Of a stretch of 64,000 nucleotides of DNA, positions 18,129 to 27,121 are shown piece after piece. A program made the translations under genes and the position numbers. The notes beneath the pieces were generated by a model, which was not told the origin of the DNA, made no database searches, and saw nothing but the letters and a program-made list of their open reading frames with translations. Numbering within the stretch: the first letter of the stretch is position 1; every line of letters starts with the position of its first letter. The DNA is from Paracoccaceae bacterium (GTDB taxonomy: Bacteria > Pseudomonadota > Alphaproteobacteria > Rhodobacterales > Rhodobacteraceae), in NCBI GenBank assembly GCA_030148005.1, contig JASBUI010000006.1, positions 1-64,000 of the forward strand, given 5' to 3'.

Positions 18129-18749
18129 ATGGCGTCGATTGAAGAATTGGTGACACAGATCCGCAAACTTGAAGATCGGATCGAAGATCAGGTCGCGGAA
18201 AAACGGCGCCAGTTTGAATACACGCTAACAAAGGGGCGGGTCAGGTTTGAGCGCAACGTCAGGCTGCGCCACCGCAAGGCGCGCATCCGCTTTTGGGCCT
18301 TCATCGCCCGCACGCGGCTTTTGACCGTGCTGACAGCGCCCTTCATTTACGCGGTTCTGATCGGCTTTGTTGTGCTCGACATTCTTGCCTCGCTTTATCA
18401 GGCCATATGTTTTCCGGTCTACGGGATCGCAAAGGTGCGCCGCCGTGATTTCATTGTCTTTGACCGCCACCACCTTGCCTATCTCAACGGCCTGCAAAAG
18501 CTGAACTGCCTTTACTGCGCCTATGGCAACGGCCTTTTGGCCTACGTGTCGGAAATAGCCGGGCGCACCGAACAATACTGGTGCCCGATCAAACATGCCC
18601 GCACGCCCGGCCGGATGCACGCGCGTTACCCGCTGTTTCTTGACTACGGCGATGCGGATGGTTTTCAGGACGGCCAGACCGCGCTACGCAAAGCTTTGGC
18701 GCAGGAACGCGCCGAAGAGTTGGCAGCGACTGATCGCCCCGAAAAGTGA
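18129..18749 (+). CDS. conserved membrane protein with coiled coil and Cys-rich C-terminal part, function unknown
   Basis: A 206-residue protein I do not recognise by function. The first 55 residues are charged and helical, likely coiled coil (IRKLEDRIEDQVAEKRRQFE). A membrane hairpin follows (about residues 60-100, TVLTAPFIYAVLIGFVVLDILASLYQA). The C-terminal part carries LNCLYCAYGNG and YWCPIKHA, so a CxxC pair and a further Cys with His could bind metal or a redox cofactor. GAAAGGAAAG precedes the ATG. It converges with fabI. Confidence 0.75.
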   Translation: MASIEELVTQIRKLEDRIEDQVAEKRRQFEYTLTKGRVRFERNVRLRHRKARIRFWAFIARTRLLTVLTAPFIYAVLIGFVVLDILASLYQAICFPVYGIAKVRRRDFIVFDRHHLAYLNGLQKLNCLYCAYGNGLLAYVSEIAGRTEQYWCPIKHARTPGRMHARYPLFLDYGDADGFQDGQTALRKALAQERAEELAATDRPEK

Positions 18750-18753
18750 CGCG

Positions 18754-19545
18754 TTAGCCAAGGTTTTCCGGCTGCGGCATTCCCAGTACGTGATAGCCGC
18801 CGTCGACACAGATAATCTCGCCCGTGGTCGAAGCGCTTTGCGCCGAGGCAAGATAAACGGCCGTTCCGCCGACAGCTTCCAGCGATGCGTTGGATCGCAG
18901 CGGTGCGTTCGCCTCGGTCGCGCGGTAAGTCTTGCGCGCTCCGCCGATTGCCGCCCCGGCAAGGGTCTTCATCGGACCGGGCGATATAGCGTTCACGCGA
19001 ATGCCTTCGGGGCCCAGATCATTGGCCAGATAGCGAACCGTGGATTCCAGCGCCGCCTTGGCCACGCCCATCACGTTGTAGAACGGCGTCACCCGGTTCG
19101 ACCCCTGGAAAGTGAGGGTGATGATCGAACCGCCGCCCGTCATCATCGGCGCCGCGCGCCGGGCGACGTCAATCAGCGAGTAGCATGAGATCGAAAGCGA
19201 GTTCTGAAAGTTCTCTCGGCTTGTATTGATGAAACGCCCGGTCAGTTCATTCTTGTCCGAAAAGGCAATCGCGTGGACCAGAAAATCGAAAGTGCCCCAG
19301 CTTTCCTGAAGCGTCGAAAAGACCTTGTCCAGAGAGGCGTCATCGGTGACATCGCAATCGATCAGGATGTCTGAACCCACGCTTTCAGCCAGCGGCGCAA
19401 GGCGCTTGCCGAAAGCTTCACCCTGATAGGTGAAAGCCAGCTCTGCGCCTTCTTCGTGCAGCGCCTTGGCAATGCCCCAAGCGATGGAACGCTCGTTCGC
19501 GACGCCCATAACAAGGCCGCGTTTGCCCTTCATCAGATCAGCCAT
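18754..19545 (-). CDS. fabI: enoyl-[acyl-carrier-protein] reductase (NADH)
   Basis: A 263-residue short-chain dehydrogenase-like enzyme completing each fatty-acid elongation round. The FabI-type nucleotide loop is GVANERSIAWGIA. The active-site tyrosine and lysine are in FYNVMGVAKAALES, followed by ISPGPMKTLA. ATG 19545 has GGGTGA at good distance; a TTG two codons upstream, touching the fabB stop, is the alternative. It is the last gene of fabA-fabB-fabI. Confidence 0.95.
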   Translation of the reverse strand: MADLMKGKRGLVMGVANERSIAWGIAKALHEEGAELAFTYQGEAFGKRLAPLAESVGSDILIDCDVTDDASLDKVFSTLQESWGTFDFLVHAIAFSDKNELTGRFINTSRENFQNSLSISCYSLIDVARRAAPMMTGGGSIITLTFQGSNRVTPFYNVMGVAKAALESTVRYLANDLGPEGIRVNAISPGPMKTLAGAAIGGARKTYRATEANAPLRSNASLEAVGGTAVYLASAQSASTTGEIICVDGGYHVLGMPQPENLG

Positions 19546-19551
19546 TTTCAA

Positions 19552-20775
19552 TCACCCGTGAAATTTGCTCATGACCAGGCTGGCGTTGGTCCCACCAAAG
19601 CCGAATGAGTTTGAAAGAACAGTATCAAGCTGCGTCTCGCGCATCTGGGTGACAATTTCATCCGCATGCAGCGCCGGGTCCAGTTCGGTCACATTCGCCG
19701 ACGCGGCAATGAACCCGCCTTCCATCATCAGCACCGAATAGATCGCCTCATGCACGCCCGTTGCGCCCAGCGAATGGCCGGTCAGCGACTTGGTCGAGGA
19801 AATCGGCGGCGTCGAACCCTCGCCAAAGACGGCGCGAACCGCTTCGACCTCGGTGACATCACCCGCCGGGGTCGATGTGCCATGGGCGTTGATGTAGTCG
19901 ACCTTGCGGTCGCCCAGACCGGACACCGCAAGCTGCATCGACCGCTGGCCACCTTCGCCAGACGGCGCAACCATGTCATGGCCGTCCGAAGTGGCGCCAT
20001 AGCCGGTAACTTCGGCGTAGATTTTGGCGCCGCGTGCCCGCGCATGCTCAAGCTCTTCCAGAACGACGATGCCGCCGCCGCCGCCGATGACAAAACCATC
20101 GCGGTTGGCATCGAAGGGCCGTGAGGCCTGCTGCGGTGTGTCGTTGTACTTGGAACTCATCGCGCCCATCGCGTCGAAGAGACAGGACAGCGTCCAGTCA
20201 ACTTCTTCCCCGCCACCGGCAAAGACGATGTCCTGCTTGCCCATCTGGATCAGTTCGGCGCCATTGCCGATGCAATGAGCCGACGTCGAGCATGCCGAGG
20301 TGATCGAATAGTTGACGCCCTTGATCTTGAAGGGCGTGGCCAGACAGGCGCTGACGGTCGAGGACATGCCGCGCGTGACCATGAATGGGCCCATCCGCTT
20401 TGGCGCGCCCTTTTCAATCACGATGTTATGGGCCGCAAAAAGGTTCGAGGTCGAAGGCCCGCCAGACCCGGCGATGATGCCGGTGCGCTCATTAGAAACA
20501 TCGTTTTCTTCCAGCCCGCTGTCGGCGACCGCCTGTTGCATGGCAAGATAGGCATAGGCCGCCGTTGGACCCATGAAACGAAGCTGCCGCTTGTCGATCG
20601 CTTCAACAAGATCGATCTGCGGAATGCCTGCAACCTGACTGCGAAAGCCATGCTCGACATAATGGGGTTCCGAAACGATACCCGACCGGCCGGCCCTCAG
20701 GCTTGCCGAAACTTCGTCAAGGTTGTTTCCGATGGGCGATACGATCCCCATTCCAGTGATAACGACGCGACGCAT
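19552..20775 (-). CDS. fabB: 3-oxoacyl-[acyl-carrier-protein] synthase I
   Basis: A 407-residue condensing enzyme. The catalytic Cys is in [12 protein letters not shown], the two His are in [11 protein letters not shown] and TGHSLGATG, and the C-terminal [11 protein letters not shown] is intact. FabB with FabA makes unsaturated fatty acids in the anaerobic-type pathway. It lies between fabA and fabI with short gaps, as in other alphaproteobacteria. Confidence 0.96.
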   Translation of the reverse strand: MRRVVITGMGIVSPIGNNLDEVSASLRAGRSGIVSEPHYVEHGFRSQVAGIPQIDLVEAIDKRQLRFMGPTAAYAYLAMQQAVADSGLEENDVSNERTGIIAGSGGPSTSNLFAAHNIVIEKGAPKRMGPFMVTRGMSSTVSACLATPFKIKGVNYSITSACSTSAHCIGNGAELIQMGKQDIVFAGGGEEVDWTLSCLFDAMGAMSSKYNDTPQQASRPFDANRDGFVIGGGGGIVVLEELEHARARGAKIYAEVTGYGATSDGHDMVAPSGEGGQRSMQLAVSGLGDRKVDYINAHGTSTPAGDVTEVEAVRAVFGEGSTPPISSTKSLTGHSLGATGVHEAIYSVLMMEGGFIAASANVTELDPALHADEIVTQMRETQLDTVLSNSFGFGGTNASLVMSKFHG

Positions 20776-20795
20776 GTGCGCTCTCCTCGTGGCTG

Positions 20796-21305
20796 TCAGC
20801 TCTCAGACAGAGCGACCTTCATGTCTTTGACTTCATAGATGGTTTCCCCATCCGCTTCGACGCGCCCGTTTGCAACGCCCATGGTCAGGCGCCGGGTCTG
20901 AATGGCCTTGGTGAAGTCGACGTAATAGGTCAGCATCTTGCGGTCAGGACGAACCATTCCCGTCAATTTAACCTCGCCAACACCCAGAGCATAACCGCGC
21001 CCCTGCCAGCCGCGCCAGCCAAGGTTGAAACCGGTCAGTTGCCACAGACCGTCCAACCCAAGACAGCCGGGCATGATCGGATTGCCGGGGAAATGGCAAT
21101 CGAAGAACCACAGATCGGGGTTGATATCGAACTCGGCCACCACATGGCCTTTGCCGTTCAGGCCGCCATCACCACTGATGTCGGTGATGCGATCCATCAT
21201 AAGCATCGGCGGCATCGGAAGTTGCGCATTGCCGGGGCCGAACAACTCGCCTCTTGCGCATTTCAATAGTCCGTCCTTGTCAAAGGATGTCGGATATTCT
21301 GACAT
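20796..21305 (-). CDS. fabA: 3-hydroxydecanoyl-[acyl-carrier-protein] dehydratase/isomerase
   Basis: A 169-residue hot-dog fold enzyme that dehydrates 3-hydroxydecanoyl-ACP and isomerises the product, the branch point to unsaturated fatty acids. The active-site His is in [14 protein letters not shown] and the Asp in [12 protein letters not shown] 21305 (MSEYPTSF) fits the family start, with GAGGGGG nine bases upstream. It is the first gene of fabA-fabB-fabI and is divergent from irr. Confidence 0.96.
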   Translation of the reverse strand: MSEYPTSFDKDGLLKCARGELFGPGNAQLPMPPMLMMDRITDISGDGGLNGKGHVVAEFDINPDLWFFDCHFPGNPIMPGCLGLDGLWQLTGFNLGWRGWQGRGYALGVGEVKLTGMVRPDRKMLTYYVDFTKAIQTRRLTMGVANGRVEADGETIYEVKDMKVALSES

Positions 21306-21404
21306 TCCTGTCTGCCCCCTCATCTTCCCTATTTGTTGGTCTTGTCTCCTATCACCCCGCTTTGATGACTGGCAAGAGTGCGAGCGCGACGCGATCCAAT
21401 GAAT

Positions 21405-21414
21405 TTCAATTGAA
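21405..21414. promoter_or_regulatory. AT-rich palindrome in the fabA-irr divergent region
   Basis: TTCAATTGAA is a perfect 10-bp palindrome 41 bases before the irr start and about 100 bases from fabA. It could be an operator or part of a promoter. It does not match the rhizobial iron-control-element consensus well, so no regulator is assigned. Confidence 0.25.
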
Positions 21415-21454
21415 TCTAGGGGCCTTCACGCCGTATAAAAGAGCCGGAGCAGGA

Positions 21455-21886
21455 ATGATCGGTAACAATATGACACCCAAGTCGGTGGAACGCGGAACGA
21501 ATTGGCTAAGCAAGGGCGGGCTGCGCCCGACGCGCCAGCGTGTATCGCTGGCCTCTCTTCTGGTCGGTGATGGCAAGGATCGTCATGTCACCGCAGAAAG
21601 CCTTTATGAGGCCTGCCGCCAAGCGGGCCAGCAGGTTTCGCTTGCCACGGTCTACAACACCTTGCGTGCGTTTTGTGATGCCGGATTGATGCAGGAAGTG
21701 ACGGTTGACGGGTCCAAAAGCTATTTTGACACCAACATGTCCGATCACCCGCATTTTTACTGGGAAGACACCGCACAACTGACAGATGCCTCGGCCGATG
21801 AGCTAAAGATCGTGTCCCTGCCATCGGCGCCGGAAGGTGCAGAGATCAGCAAGGTTGATGTGGTGATCCGCCTGCGGCGCGTCTGA
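21455..21886 (+). CDS. irr: iron response regulator Irr (Fur family)
   Basis: A 143-residue Fur-superfamily protein. Winged-helix sequence LRPTRQRVSLASLL and the recognition segment VSLATVYNTLRAFCDAGLMQEV are clear, and the dimer domain begins KSYFDTNMSDHPHFYWED. Irr represses or activates iron and haem genes in response to haem in alphaproteobacteria. Canonical rhizobial Irr carries a three-His haem motif here; this protein has DHPHFY instead, so haem sensing may differ. GGAGCAGGA lies just before ATG 21455. It is divergent from fabABI, as in other Rhodobacterales. Confidence 0.9.
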   Translation: MIGNNMTPKSVERGTNWLSKGGLRPTRQRVSLASLLVGDGKDRHVTAESLYEACRQAGQQVSLATVYNTLRAFCDAGLMQEVTVDGSKSYFDTNMSDHPHFYWEDTAQLTDASADELKIVSLPSAPEGAEISKVDVVIRLRRV

Positions 21887-21927
21887 CGCCGCATCTGCCA
21901 GATTACAAAGCTACTGCTTGGCGCGGA

Positions 21928-22893
21928 TCAGAACCACTGACCCGGCTCCATCAGCCCCAAATCCAAAAGCTGCTGTGAATTCCATTCAAAGTTGGTCGAA
22001 TTGTGCCAGCGAAAGCTTTCGATCTCGAAGGTCGAGCCGGGGTTGGATTTCAGGGCCTTGGCCGTTCTGAACGAACAGATCGCGGCCGTGATGTTATGGT
22101 GCCATGGGCAGGCATAGGTATTGTATTCAGGGTCGTTGAACGTGTGGTCGGGCAATAGTTTAAGCCCCGGCCGCGCCCGAAAAATCGCAACCCGGTCGAT
22201 CTTGCGGCGTTTTACGGGGATGTGTTCTTCGAACCGCCATCTGAGGCCACCAAAAAAGTCGAGCTGGCGTTCAAGCGGGTGGTCATGCGGCCCGCCAAGC
22301 CGCGCAAGGGCGTAGTATCCCGACTTGTCCAGATGGGCATCCTCAAGCGAAACCGCATTGGGGTGCAATGAGACGTCGCCAGCGTAAAGATCGACGACAT
22401 ATGTCAGGATCGTATCGCGGCGCTCTTCGACGTTGAATGCAATCATCTCGCCGACTGTGCGCGTCTCGCAGAAGGGATAAAAAAGATACTCTGCATTGAA
22501 GCAGTAATAGAACCAGATGCCATTTGCGGTCTCGATCAGGCGGTTGACCGCATTGACCACCGCATTTTCAGCCGCAACTTCATACGGGATGCGGTGAATC
22601 TCATCCTGAAGGGCCTGCGGCAGTTCCAACTCATCCGGCGCCAGAACCAGAACCTGACGGAAACCGGCCTGAAGGTGGTGGCGGATCGTTGTGTCAACCT
22701 CGACCAGATCTTCGACAAAGATGATGGCCACCGGACCCTTGGCAAGCACGGGCGCCGATTTGTCGATGAAATCCCTGAAGTTCCGGTAAAGCATTTTGGC
22801 CTGTTTCCATTGCGCGCGTCCCCCGCGCAGCCGTTTTTGGCCAAACTCGGTGAATTTTGCGTTGATTGCAAGCGTTGCAGCCCCGCGCGCCAT
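21928..22893 (-). CDS. glycosyltransferase family 2-like protein
   Basis: A protein of about 321 residues with a degenerate GT-A start: VAIIFVEDLVEVDTTIRHHLQAGFRQVLVLAPDE (strand, helix, strand as in GT2 enzymes). Later AFNVEERRDTILTYVVDLYAGD provides a DxY-like acidic site. The C-terminal half holds PEYNTYACPWHHNI and FRWHNSTNFEWN. It looks like the Rhodobacterales glycosyltransferases of unknown acceptor. The start is uncertain: ATG 22893 is chosen because the next ATG upstream (22941) would overlap the divergent miaB start codon base for base. Confidence 0.7.
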   Translation of the reverse strand: MARGAATLAINAKFTEFGQKRLRGGRAQWKQAKMLYRNFRDFIDKSAPVLAKGPVAIIFVEDLVEVDTTIRHHLQAGFRQVLVLAPDELELPQALQDEIHRIPYEVAAENAVVNAVNRLIETANGIWFYYCFNAEYLFYPFCETRTVGEMIAFNVEERRDTILTYVVDLYAGDVSLHPNAVSLEDAHLDKSGYYALARLGGPHDHPLERQLDFFGGLRWRFEEHIPVKRRKIDRVAIFRARPGLKLLPDHTFNDPEYNTYACPWHHNITAAICSFRTAKALKSNPGSTFEIESFRWHNSTNFEWNSQQLLDLGLMEPGQWF

Positions 22894-22939
22894 TGTGTAA
22901 TGCCGGTGCCTTAGGACGCCGTTTGCGAAGGGCAGGGCC

Positions 22940-24271
22940 ATGGCTGAAGCAAAGAAGCTGTTCATCAAGACCTACGGGTGCCAGATGAACGTCTATGACA
23001 GTGAGCGCATGGTCGAGGCCATGGGCGCCCAAGGCTATGAGCAGACAGAGCGCGCCGAAGACGCCGACATGATCCTGCTCAACACCTGCCATATCCGCGA
23101 AAAGGCGGCCGAAAAGGTCTATTCCGAACTGGGCCGCATGAAGCCGCTGAAAGCCGCAAAACCGGACCTCAAGATCGGTGTTGCGGGCTGTGTCGCTCAG
23201 GCCGAAGGCGAAGAGATCATGCGCCGTCAGCCGCTGGTCGATCTGGTGGTGGGCCCGCAAAGCTATCACCGTCTGCCGCAGATGGAGGAAAAGATCCGCA
23301 CTGGCGCAAAGGCGCTTGAGACGGATTTCCCGCAAGAGGACAAGTTCCTGCATCTTCCCAAGGAACGCCTGCCCAAGAAAGGGCCGACCGCCTTTCTGAC
23401 GGTTCAGGAAGGTTGCGACAAGTTCTGCGCTTTCTGCGTTGTGCCCTACACGCGCGGGGCCGAGGTGAGCCGCCCGGCGGAACGCCTTTTGGGCGAGGCG
23501 CGCGCGCTTGTTGAACGCGGCGTGCGCGAGATCACGCTTCTGGGCCAGAACGTCAACGCCTACCACGGAGAGGGCGAGGGCGGCACATGGGGCCTGGCGC
23601 GGCTGATCCGGACAATGGCAAAGATCGACGGGCTTGAGCGTATTCGATTTACCACAAGCCACCCCAACGACATGGAAGACGATCTTATCGCGGCCCACGG
23701 CGATTGCGAAAAACTGATGCCTTATCTGCATCTTCCGGTGCAATCAGGCTCGGACAAGATCCTCAAACTGATGAACCGCAAACATACCGCCGAAAGCTAT
23801 CTGCGCCTGATCGAACGCATTCGCGGCGCGCGGCCCGACCTGATGCTTTCGGGCGACTTCATCGTCGGTTTTCCCGGCGAAACCGAGGCGGACTTTCAGG
23901 ACACGCTCGCATTGGTCGAAGCCGTCGGATACGGTCAGGCATATTCATTCAAATATTCGGCCCGGCCCGGAACGCCGGCAGCCGAACGCCCCGGCGTTGA
24001 TGCCGCCGAAGCCGATGATCGCCTGCAGCGTCTTCAGGCGCTTCTTGGCCGTCAGCAGAAGGCCGCGCAGGACGCGATGGTGGGGCGCGAAGTCAAGGTT
24101 CTCTTCGAAAAAGCGGGCCGCCTTGAAGGCCAGCTTGTCGGCAAATCCGAGTATCTGCATGCGGTTCATTGCGACGCTCCGGCCGAAATGTCGGGGACGA
24201 TCCAGAAGGTTAGAATCACCAACAGCTCGTCAAATTCGCTTGGCGGGACACTTGTCTCGGGCGCGGCCTGA
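22940..24271 (+). CDS. miaB: tRNA-2-methylthio-N6-dimethylallyladenosine synthase
   Basis: A 443-residue radical-SAM methylthiotransferase modifying A37 of tRNAs that read UNN codons. The N-terminal [4Fe-4S] cysteines are in [15 protein letters not shown] and AGCVAQ. The radical-SAM triad is CDKFCAFC near residue 158, and a TRAM RNA-binding domain closes the protein. AAGGGCAGG precedes the ATG. In many proteobacteria miaB is followed directly by phoH-ybeY-corC-lnt; here an OmpA-like/lipoprotein pair lies between. Confidence 0.97.
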   Translation: MAEAKKLFIKTYGCQMNVYDSERMVEAMGAQGYEQTERAEDADMILLNTCHIREKAAEKVYSELGRMKPLKAAKPDLKIGVAGCVAQAEGEEIMRRQPLVDLVVGPQSYHRLPQMEEKIRTGAKALETDFPQEDKFLHLPKERLPKKGPTAFLTVQEGCDKFCAFCVVPYTRGAEVSRPAERLLGEARALVERGVREITLLGQNVNAYHGEGEGGTWGLARLIRTMAKIDGLERIRFTTSHPNDMEDDLIAAHGDCEKLMPYLHLPVQSGSDKILKLMNRKHTAESYLRLIERIRGARPDLMLSGDFIVGFPGETEADFQDTLALVEAVGYGQAYSFKYSARPGTPAAERPGVDAAEADDRLQRLQALLGRQQKAAQDAMVGREVKVLFEKAGRLEGQLVGKSEYLHAVHCDAPAEMSGTIQKVRITNSSSNSLGGTLVSGAA

Positions 24272-24468
24272 CGTCGCAGCTATTTTCCTGCATTCGAGAA
24301 CAATGACAGATAGGGTGCCCGAACGTTTCCCATCCGGCGACTAAATGTGGTTATTTTGCCTTCCTTTTAACACAAAATTTGCTACATTCGTGCGGATTAA
24401 AGCGCGTCTTTTCGGCACTTCTCAGTCAGGCGCGTATTGGTGGATGCTTCTTGGGGAAGGACGCTGCA

Positions 24469-25059
24469 GTGAAATTGAGAACAAATCTACTCCGGGTGTG
24501 TGTACAGGCCTGTGCGATCGCAATTGGCTTGTCCATGACTGTCGGCGGCGTTCACGCGGCTTCGGACAAGACGCGCACCATCAAGGCGGATCGCTACAAG
24601 CCGGCGCTGGGCATCACGCCTGATGGCTGCCAGGTCTGGATGATCGATGACGGCTGGGAAGGCTATGCCTGGAACCGCACCGACCGCGACGGCAAGCCGA
24701 TCTGCGTCAAGGTCGAAACATGTTTCCGTGCTGACACGGACGCCATGTTCGCAACTGACAGCGCCAAGCTTCGGCCGAATGCGCGCAAGAAGCTGGAAAG
24801 CCTCTTTCGTCAGGACGGCGTTTATTCCTACGCGATCAGCGGCTTTACCGACTCGCGCGCAAGCATGGAATACAACCTTGCGCTCAGCAAAAGACGCGCC
24901 GCCGCAGTGGCACATGTAGCCAAAAAGGTCGGGGCCAAGGTGACAGCAGTTCGCGCTTATGGCGAAGCTTACCCCGTTGCCTCCAACAAGACGAAAGAGG
25001 GTCGCCGCGCCAATCGCCGCGTCGAGGTTTCGTGCTATCGCGACATCGGAAGGTTCTGA
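24469..25059 (+). CDS. secreted OmpA-domain protein
   Basis: A 196-residue envelope protein. A signal peptide is visible (hydrophobic CAIAIGLSMTVGGVHAA, cleavage near residue 31). A short region follows with PDGCQVWMIDDGWEGYAWNR, then a C-terminal OmpA/MotB peptidoglycan-binding domain with GFTDSRASMEYNLALSKRRA and NRRVEVSC. The GTG at 24469 has GGGGAAGG upstream; no ATG in the frame fits. The PDGCxVWMxDDGxEGYA motif recurs in the lipoprotein encoded next, so the two proteins probably act together at the outer membrane. Confidence 0.85.
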   Translation: MKLRTNLLRVCVQACAIAIGLSMTVGGVHAASDKTRTIKADRYKPALGITPDGCQVWMIDDGWEGYAWNRTDRDGKPICVKVETCFRADTDAMFATDSAKLRPNARKKLESLFRQDGVYSYAISGFTDSRASMEYNLALSKRRAAAVAHVAKKVGAKVTAVRAYGEAYPVASNKTKEGRRANRRVEVSCYRDIGRF

Positions 25060-25062
25060 TCC

Positions 25063-25377
25063 ATGAAAAAGTTACACTCTGTAAGTGCGGTTGCCCTTTT
25101 GATGCTGGTTTCGGCCTGCGCCACCACGGGCACCAAGAATGACCAATCCGTTGACCGTGGTTTCGATGGCGGTCCGCTTGAGAAAAAGGTTGTCTGGGGC
25201 ATCTATATCGATCCCGATGGCTGTGATGTCTGGATGGCCGATGATGGCATCGAAGGCTATGCAGTTGACCGGCTAGAGCCGCGCACCGGTGCGCGTGTCT
25301 GCTCGGGCATTCTGCCCAACGGCTATGCCGCTGACCACAAGCGCGGCGGAAGCAAGATCGTAGGCGATCCGCTCTGA
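25063..25377 (+). CDS. small lipoprotein paired with the OmpA-domain protein
   Basis: A 104-residue protein with lipobox LVSAC (Cys19), so it is likely lipidated and held in the outer membrane. Mature sequence contains DPDGCDVWMADDGIEGYAVDR, matching the central region of the OmpA-domain protein just upstream. It starts three bases after that gene and is followed by a clear terminator. The family is unknown to me beyond this shared motif. Confidence 0.8.
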   Translation: MKKLHSVSAVALLMLVSACATTGTKNDQSVDRGFDGGPLEKKVVWGIYIDPDGCDVWMADDGIEGYAVDRLEPRTGARVCSGILPNGYAADHKRGGSKIVGDPL

Positions 25378-25401
25378 CAATCCGCACATAACGACTTTGA
25401 A

Positions 25402-25433
25402 AACGGCCGCGAAATGAAACGCGGCCGTTTTTT
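25402..25433 (+). terminator. rho-independent terminator after the lipoprotein gene
   Basis: AACGGCCGCG at 25402-25411 pairs perfectly with CGCGGCCGTT at 25420-25429 across an 8-base loop, and a T-run follows. It separates the OmpA/lipoprotein pair from phoH. Confidence 0.9.
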
Positions 25434-25537
25434 GTTGCCCATTTCCGCCAAAGGCATGAAGTTTCGGTGACATGTCTTGCGCTGCAAGTCAGGACTTGGC
25501 ACCATCACTTTAACAATAACCGGGCAGGCAGGATTTT

Positions 25538-26581
25538 TTGGCTGAGCCCATTCTATCGGAGACCCGCTTGGGCATCAGCGCGCTGACACCACCGCCATCC
25601 CCCGAAGACGTCGTAGCAACCCGTCTTGAATTTCCTGATAACCGACTGTTGATCGATCTTTGTGGCGAGTTCGACCGCAACCTTGCGCAGATCGAACAGG
25701 CCCTTGGCGTTCAGATAGTTCGCCGTGGCAACCAGCTTGAGGTTATGGGCGAGCAAGGCACGCGCGATCGCGCCGCAGAGGTTCTGCACGCCCTTTACGC
25801 CCGGCTGGAAGCGGGGCGCGAAATTACCCCCGGTGACATCGACGGCGAAATCCGCATGGGCGCTGAGGAAAGCGCCGATGCCGCCGAAACTGGCGATCAG
25901 ATGGAGCTATTCCAAGGCGGGCGCGTCGAGATCAAGACGCGCAAAAAAACGGTCGAGCCGCGCACCGAGGCGCAAAAGGCCTATGTTCGTGCGCTCTTTG
26001 AAAATGAACTGGCCTTTGGCATCGGCCCGGCCGGTACCGGCAAGACCTATATCGCCGTTGCGGTCGGCGTTTCGATGTTCCTTGGCGGGCACGTGGACAA
26101 GATCATCCTTAGCCGCCCGGCCGTCGAAGCGGGCGAAAGGCTTGGCTTTCTTCCCGGCGACATGAAGGACAAGGTCGATCCCTATATGCAGCCGCTTTAC
26201 GACGCGCTGAACGACTTTCTGCCCGGCAAACAGGTTGCCAAGCTGATCGAAGACAAGCGCATTGAAATAGCGCCGCTTGCCTTCATGCGCGGCCGTACCC
26301 TTTCCAACGCCTTTGTCGTTCTTGATGAGGCTCAGAACGCCACCACCATGCAGATGAAGATGTTCCTGACCCGCCTTGGCGAAGGCAGCCGCATGGTCAT
26401 CACCGGCGACCGAAGTCAGGTCGACCTGCCGCGCGGTGTTCAGTCGGGCCTTCGCGAAGCCGAAAGCCTGCTTGGCGGCATCGACAAGATCTCGTTCAGC
26501 TATTTTACCGCCAAGGATGTCGTGCGCCATCCACTGGTTGCAAGGATCATCGAGGCCTATGAGAAGGCCGAGGCGACGTAA
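25538..26581 (+). CDS. phoH: PhoH-like ATPase (YbeZ type)
   Basis: A 347-residue P-loop ATPase with an N-terminal KH-like region and the PhoH core: Walker A GPAGTGKTY near residue 170, RPAVEAGERLGFLPGD and Walker B-like FVVLDEAQN. YbeZ works with the neighbouring YbeY in RNA metabolism. The start is a TTG at 25538 with GGCAGGCAGGA upstream and no suitable ATG. It heads the phoH-ybeY-corC-lnt operon. Confidence 0.93.
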   Translation: MAEPILSETRLGISALTPPPSPEDVVATRLEFPDNRLLIDLCGEFDRNLAQIEQALGVQIVRRGNQLEVMGEQGTRDRAAEVLHALYARLEAGREITPGDIDGEIRMGAEESADAAETGDQMELFQGGRVEIKTRKKTVEPRTEAQKAYVRALFENELAFGIGPAGTGKTYIAVAVGVSMFLGGHVDKIILSRPAVEAGERLGFLPGDMKDKVDPYMQPLYDALNDFLPGKQVAKLIEDKRIEIAPLAFMRGRTLSNAFVVLDEAQNATTMQMKMFLTRLGEGSRMVITGDRSQVDLPRGVQSGLREAESLLGGIDKISFSYFTAKDVVRHPLVARIIEAYEKAEAT

Positions 26582-26593
26582 GACGCGATTGAT

Positions 26594-27121
26594 ATGTCAC
26601 TTTCCCATGGCCCCGGGCCTGATGATCCGCTGGTCGACACTGTGATCGAAGACGAACGCTGGGATGCGGTCGATCTTGAAGGTCTGGCAGAAAAGGCCGC
26701 GCGGGCAACTTTTGCCGAACTTGGCCTTTCCGTGGCCGGTTTTGAGGTAAGTTTGCTGGGCTGCGACGATACGCGCATCGCCGAGCTGAATGGCGATTTT
26801 CGGGCCAAGCCGCAACCGACGAATGTTCTTTCATGGCCCTCACAAGAGCGGGCGGCCCCCGGCCGGCACCCAAAAATACCGCAACCTCAAGAGCTTGGCG
26901 ATATCGCCATCGCTTTTGATACCTGCCAGAGAGAAGCAGACGAGGCGGGCAAGCCCTTGCATGATCACACAATGCACCTGATCGTTCATGGAACTTTGCA
27001 TCTTTTTGGCTACGACCATCAAAGCGATACCGACGCGACCTTGATGGAAGGGCTTGAGATAGCCATACTGAGTAACCTGGGGATTTCGAACCCCTACGAG
27101 AAGTTTAACGGTAAGGATTGA
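26594..27121 (+). CDS. ybeY: endoribonuclease YbeY
   Basis: A 175-residue metal-dependent RNase involved in 16S rRNA maturation and 70S quality control. The zinc site HLIVHGTLHLFGYDH is intact, and PTNVLSWP is the usual upstream block. It follows phoH by 12 bases and its stop overlaps the next start by one base (TGATG). Confidence 0.95.
   Translation: MSLSHGPGPDDPLVDTVIEDERWDAVDLEGLAEKAARATFAELGLSVAGFEVSLLGCDDTRIAELNGDFRAKPQPTNVLSWPSQERAAPGRHPKIPQPQELGDIAIAFDTCQREADEAGKPLHDHTMHLIVHGTLHLFGYDHQSDTDATLMEGLEIAILSNLGISNPYEKFNGKD

Noticed and set aside
22694-23743. 349-codon minus-strand open frame over miaB
   Set aside because: It is fully antisense to miaB and its 3' part also overlaps the glycosyltransferase gene.
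24350-24390. TTGCCT and TACATT as promoter of the OmpA-like gene
   Set aside because: The spacer would be about 21 bases, too long for a standard promoter; no better pair was found.
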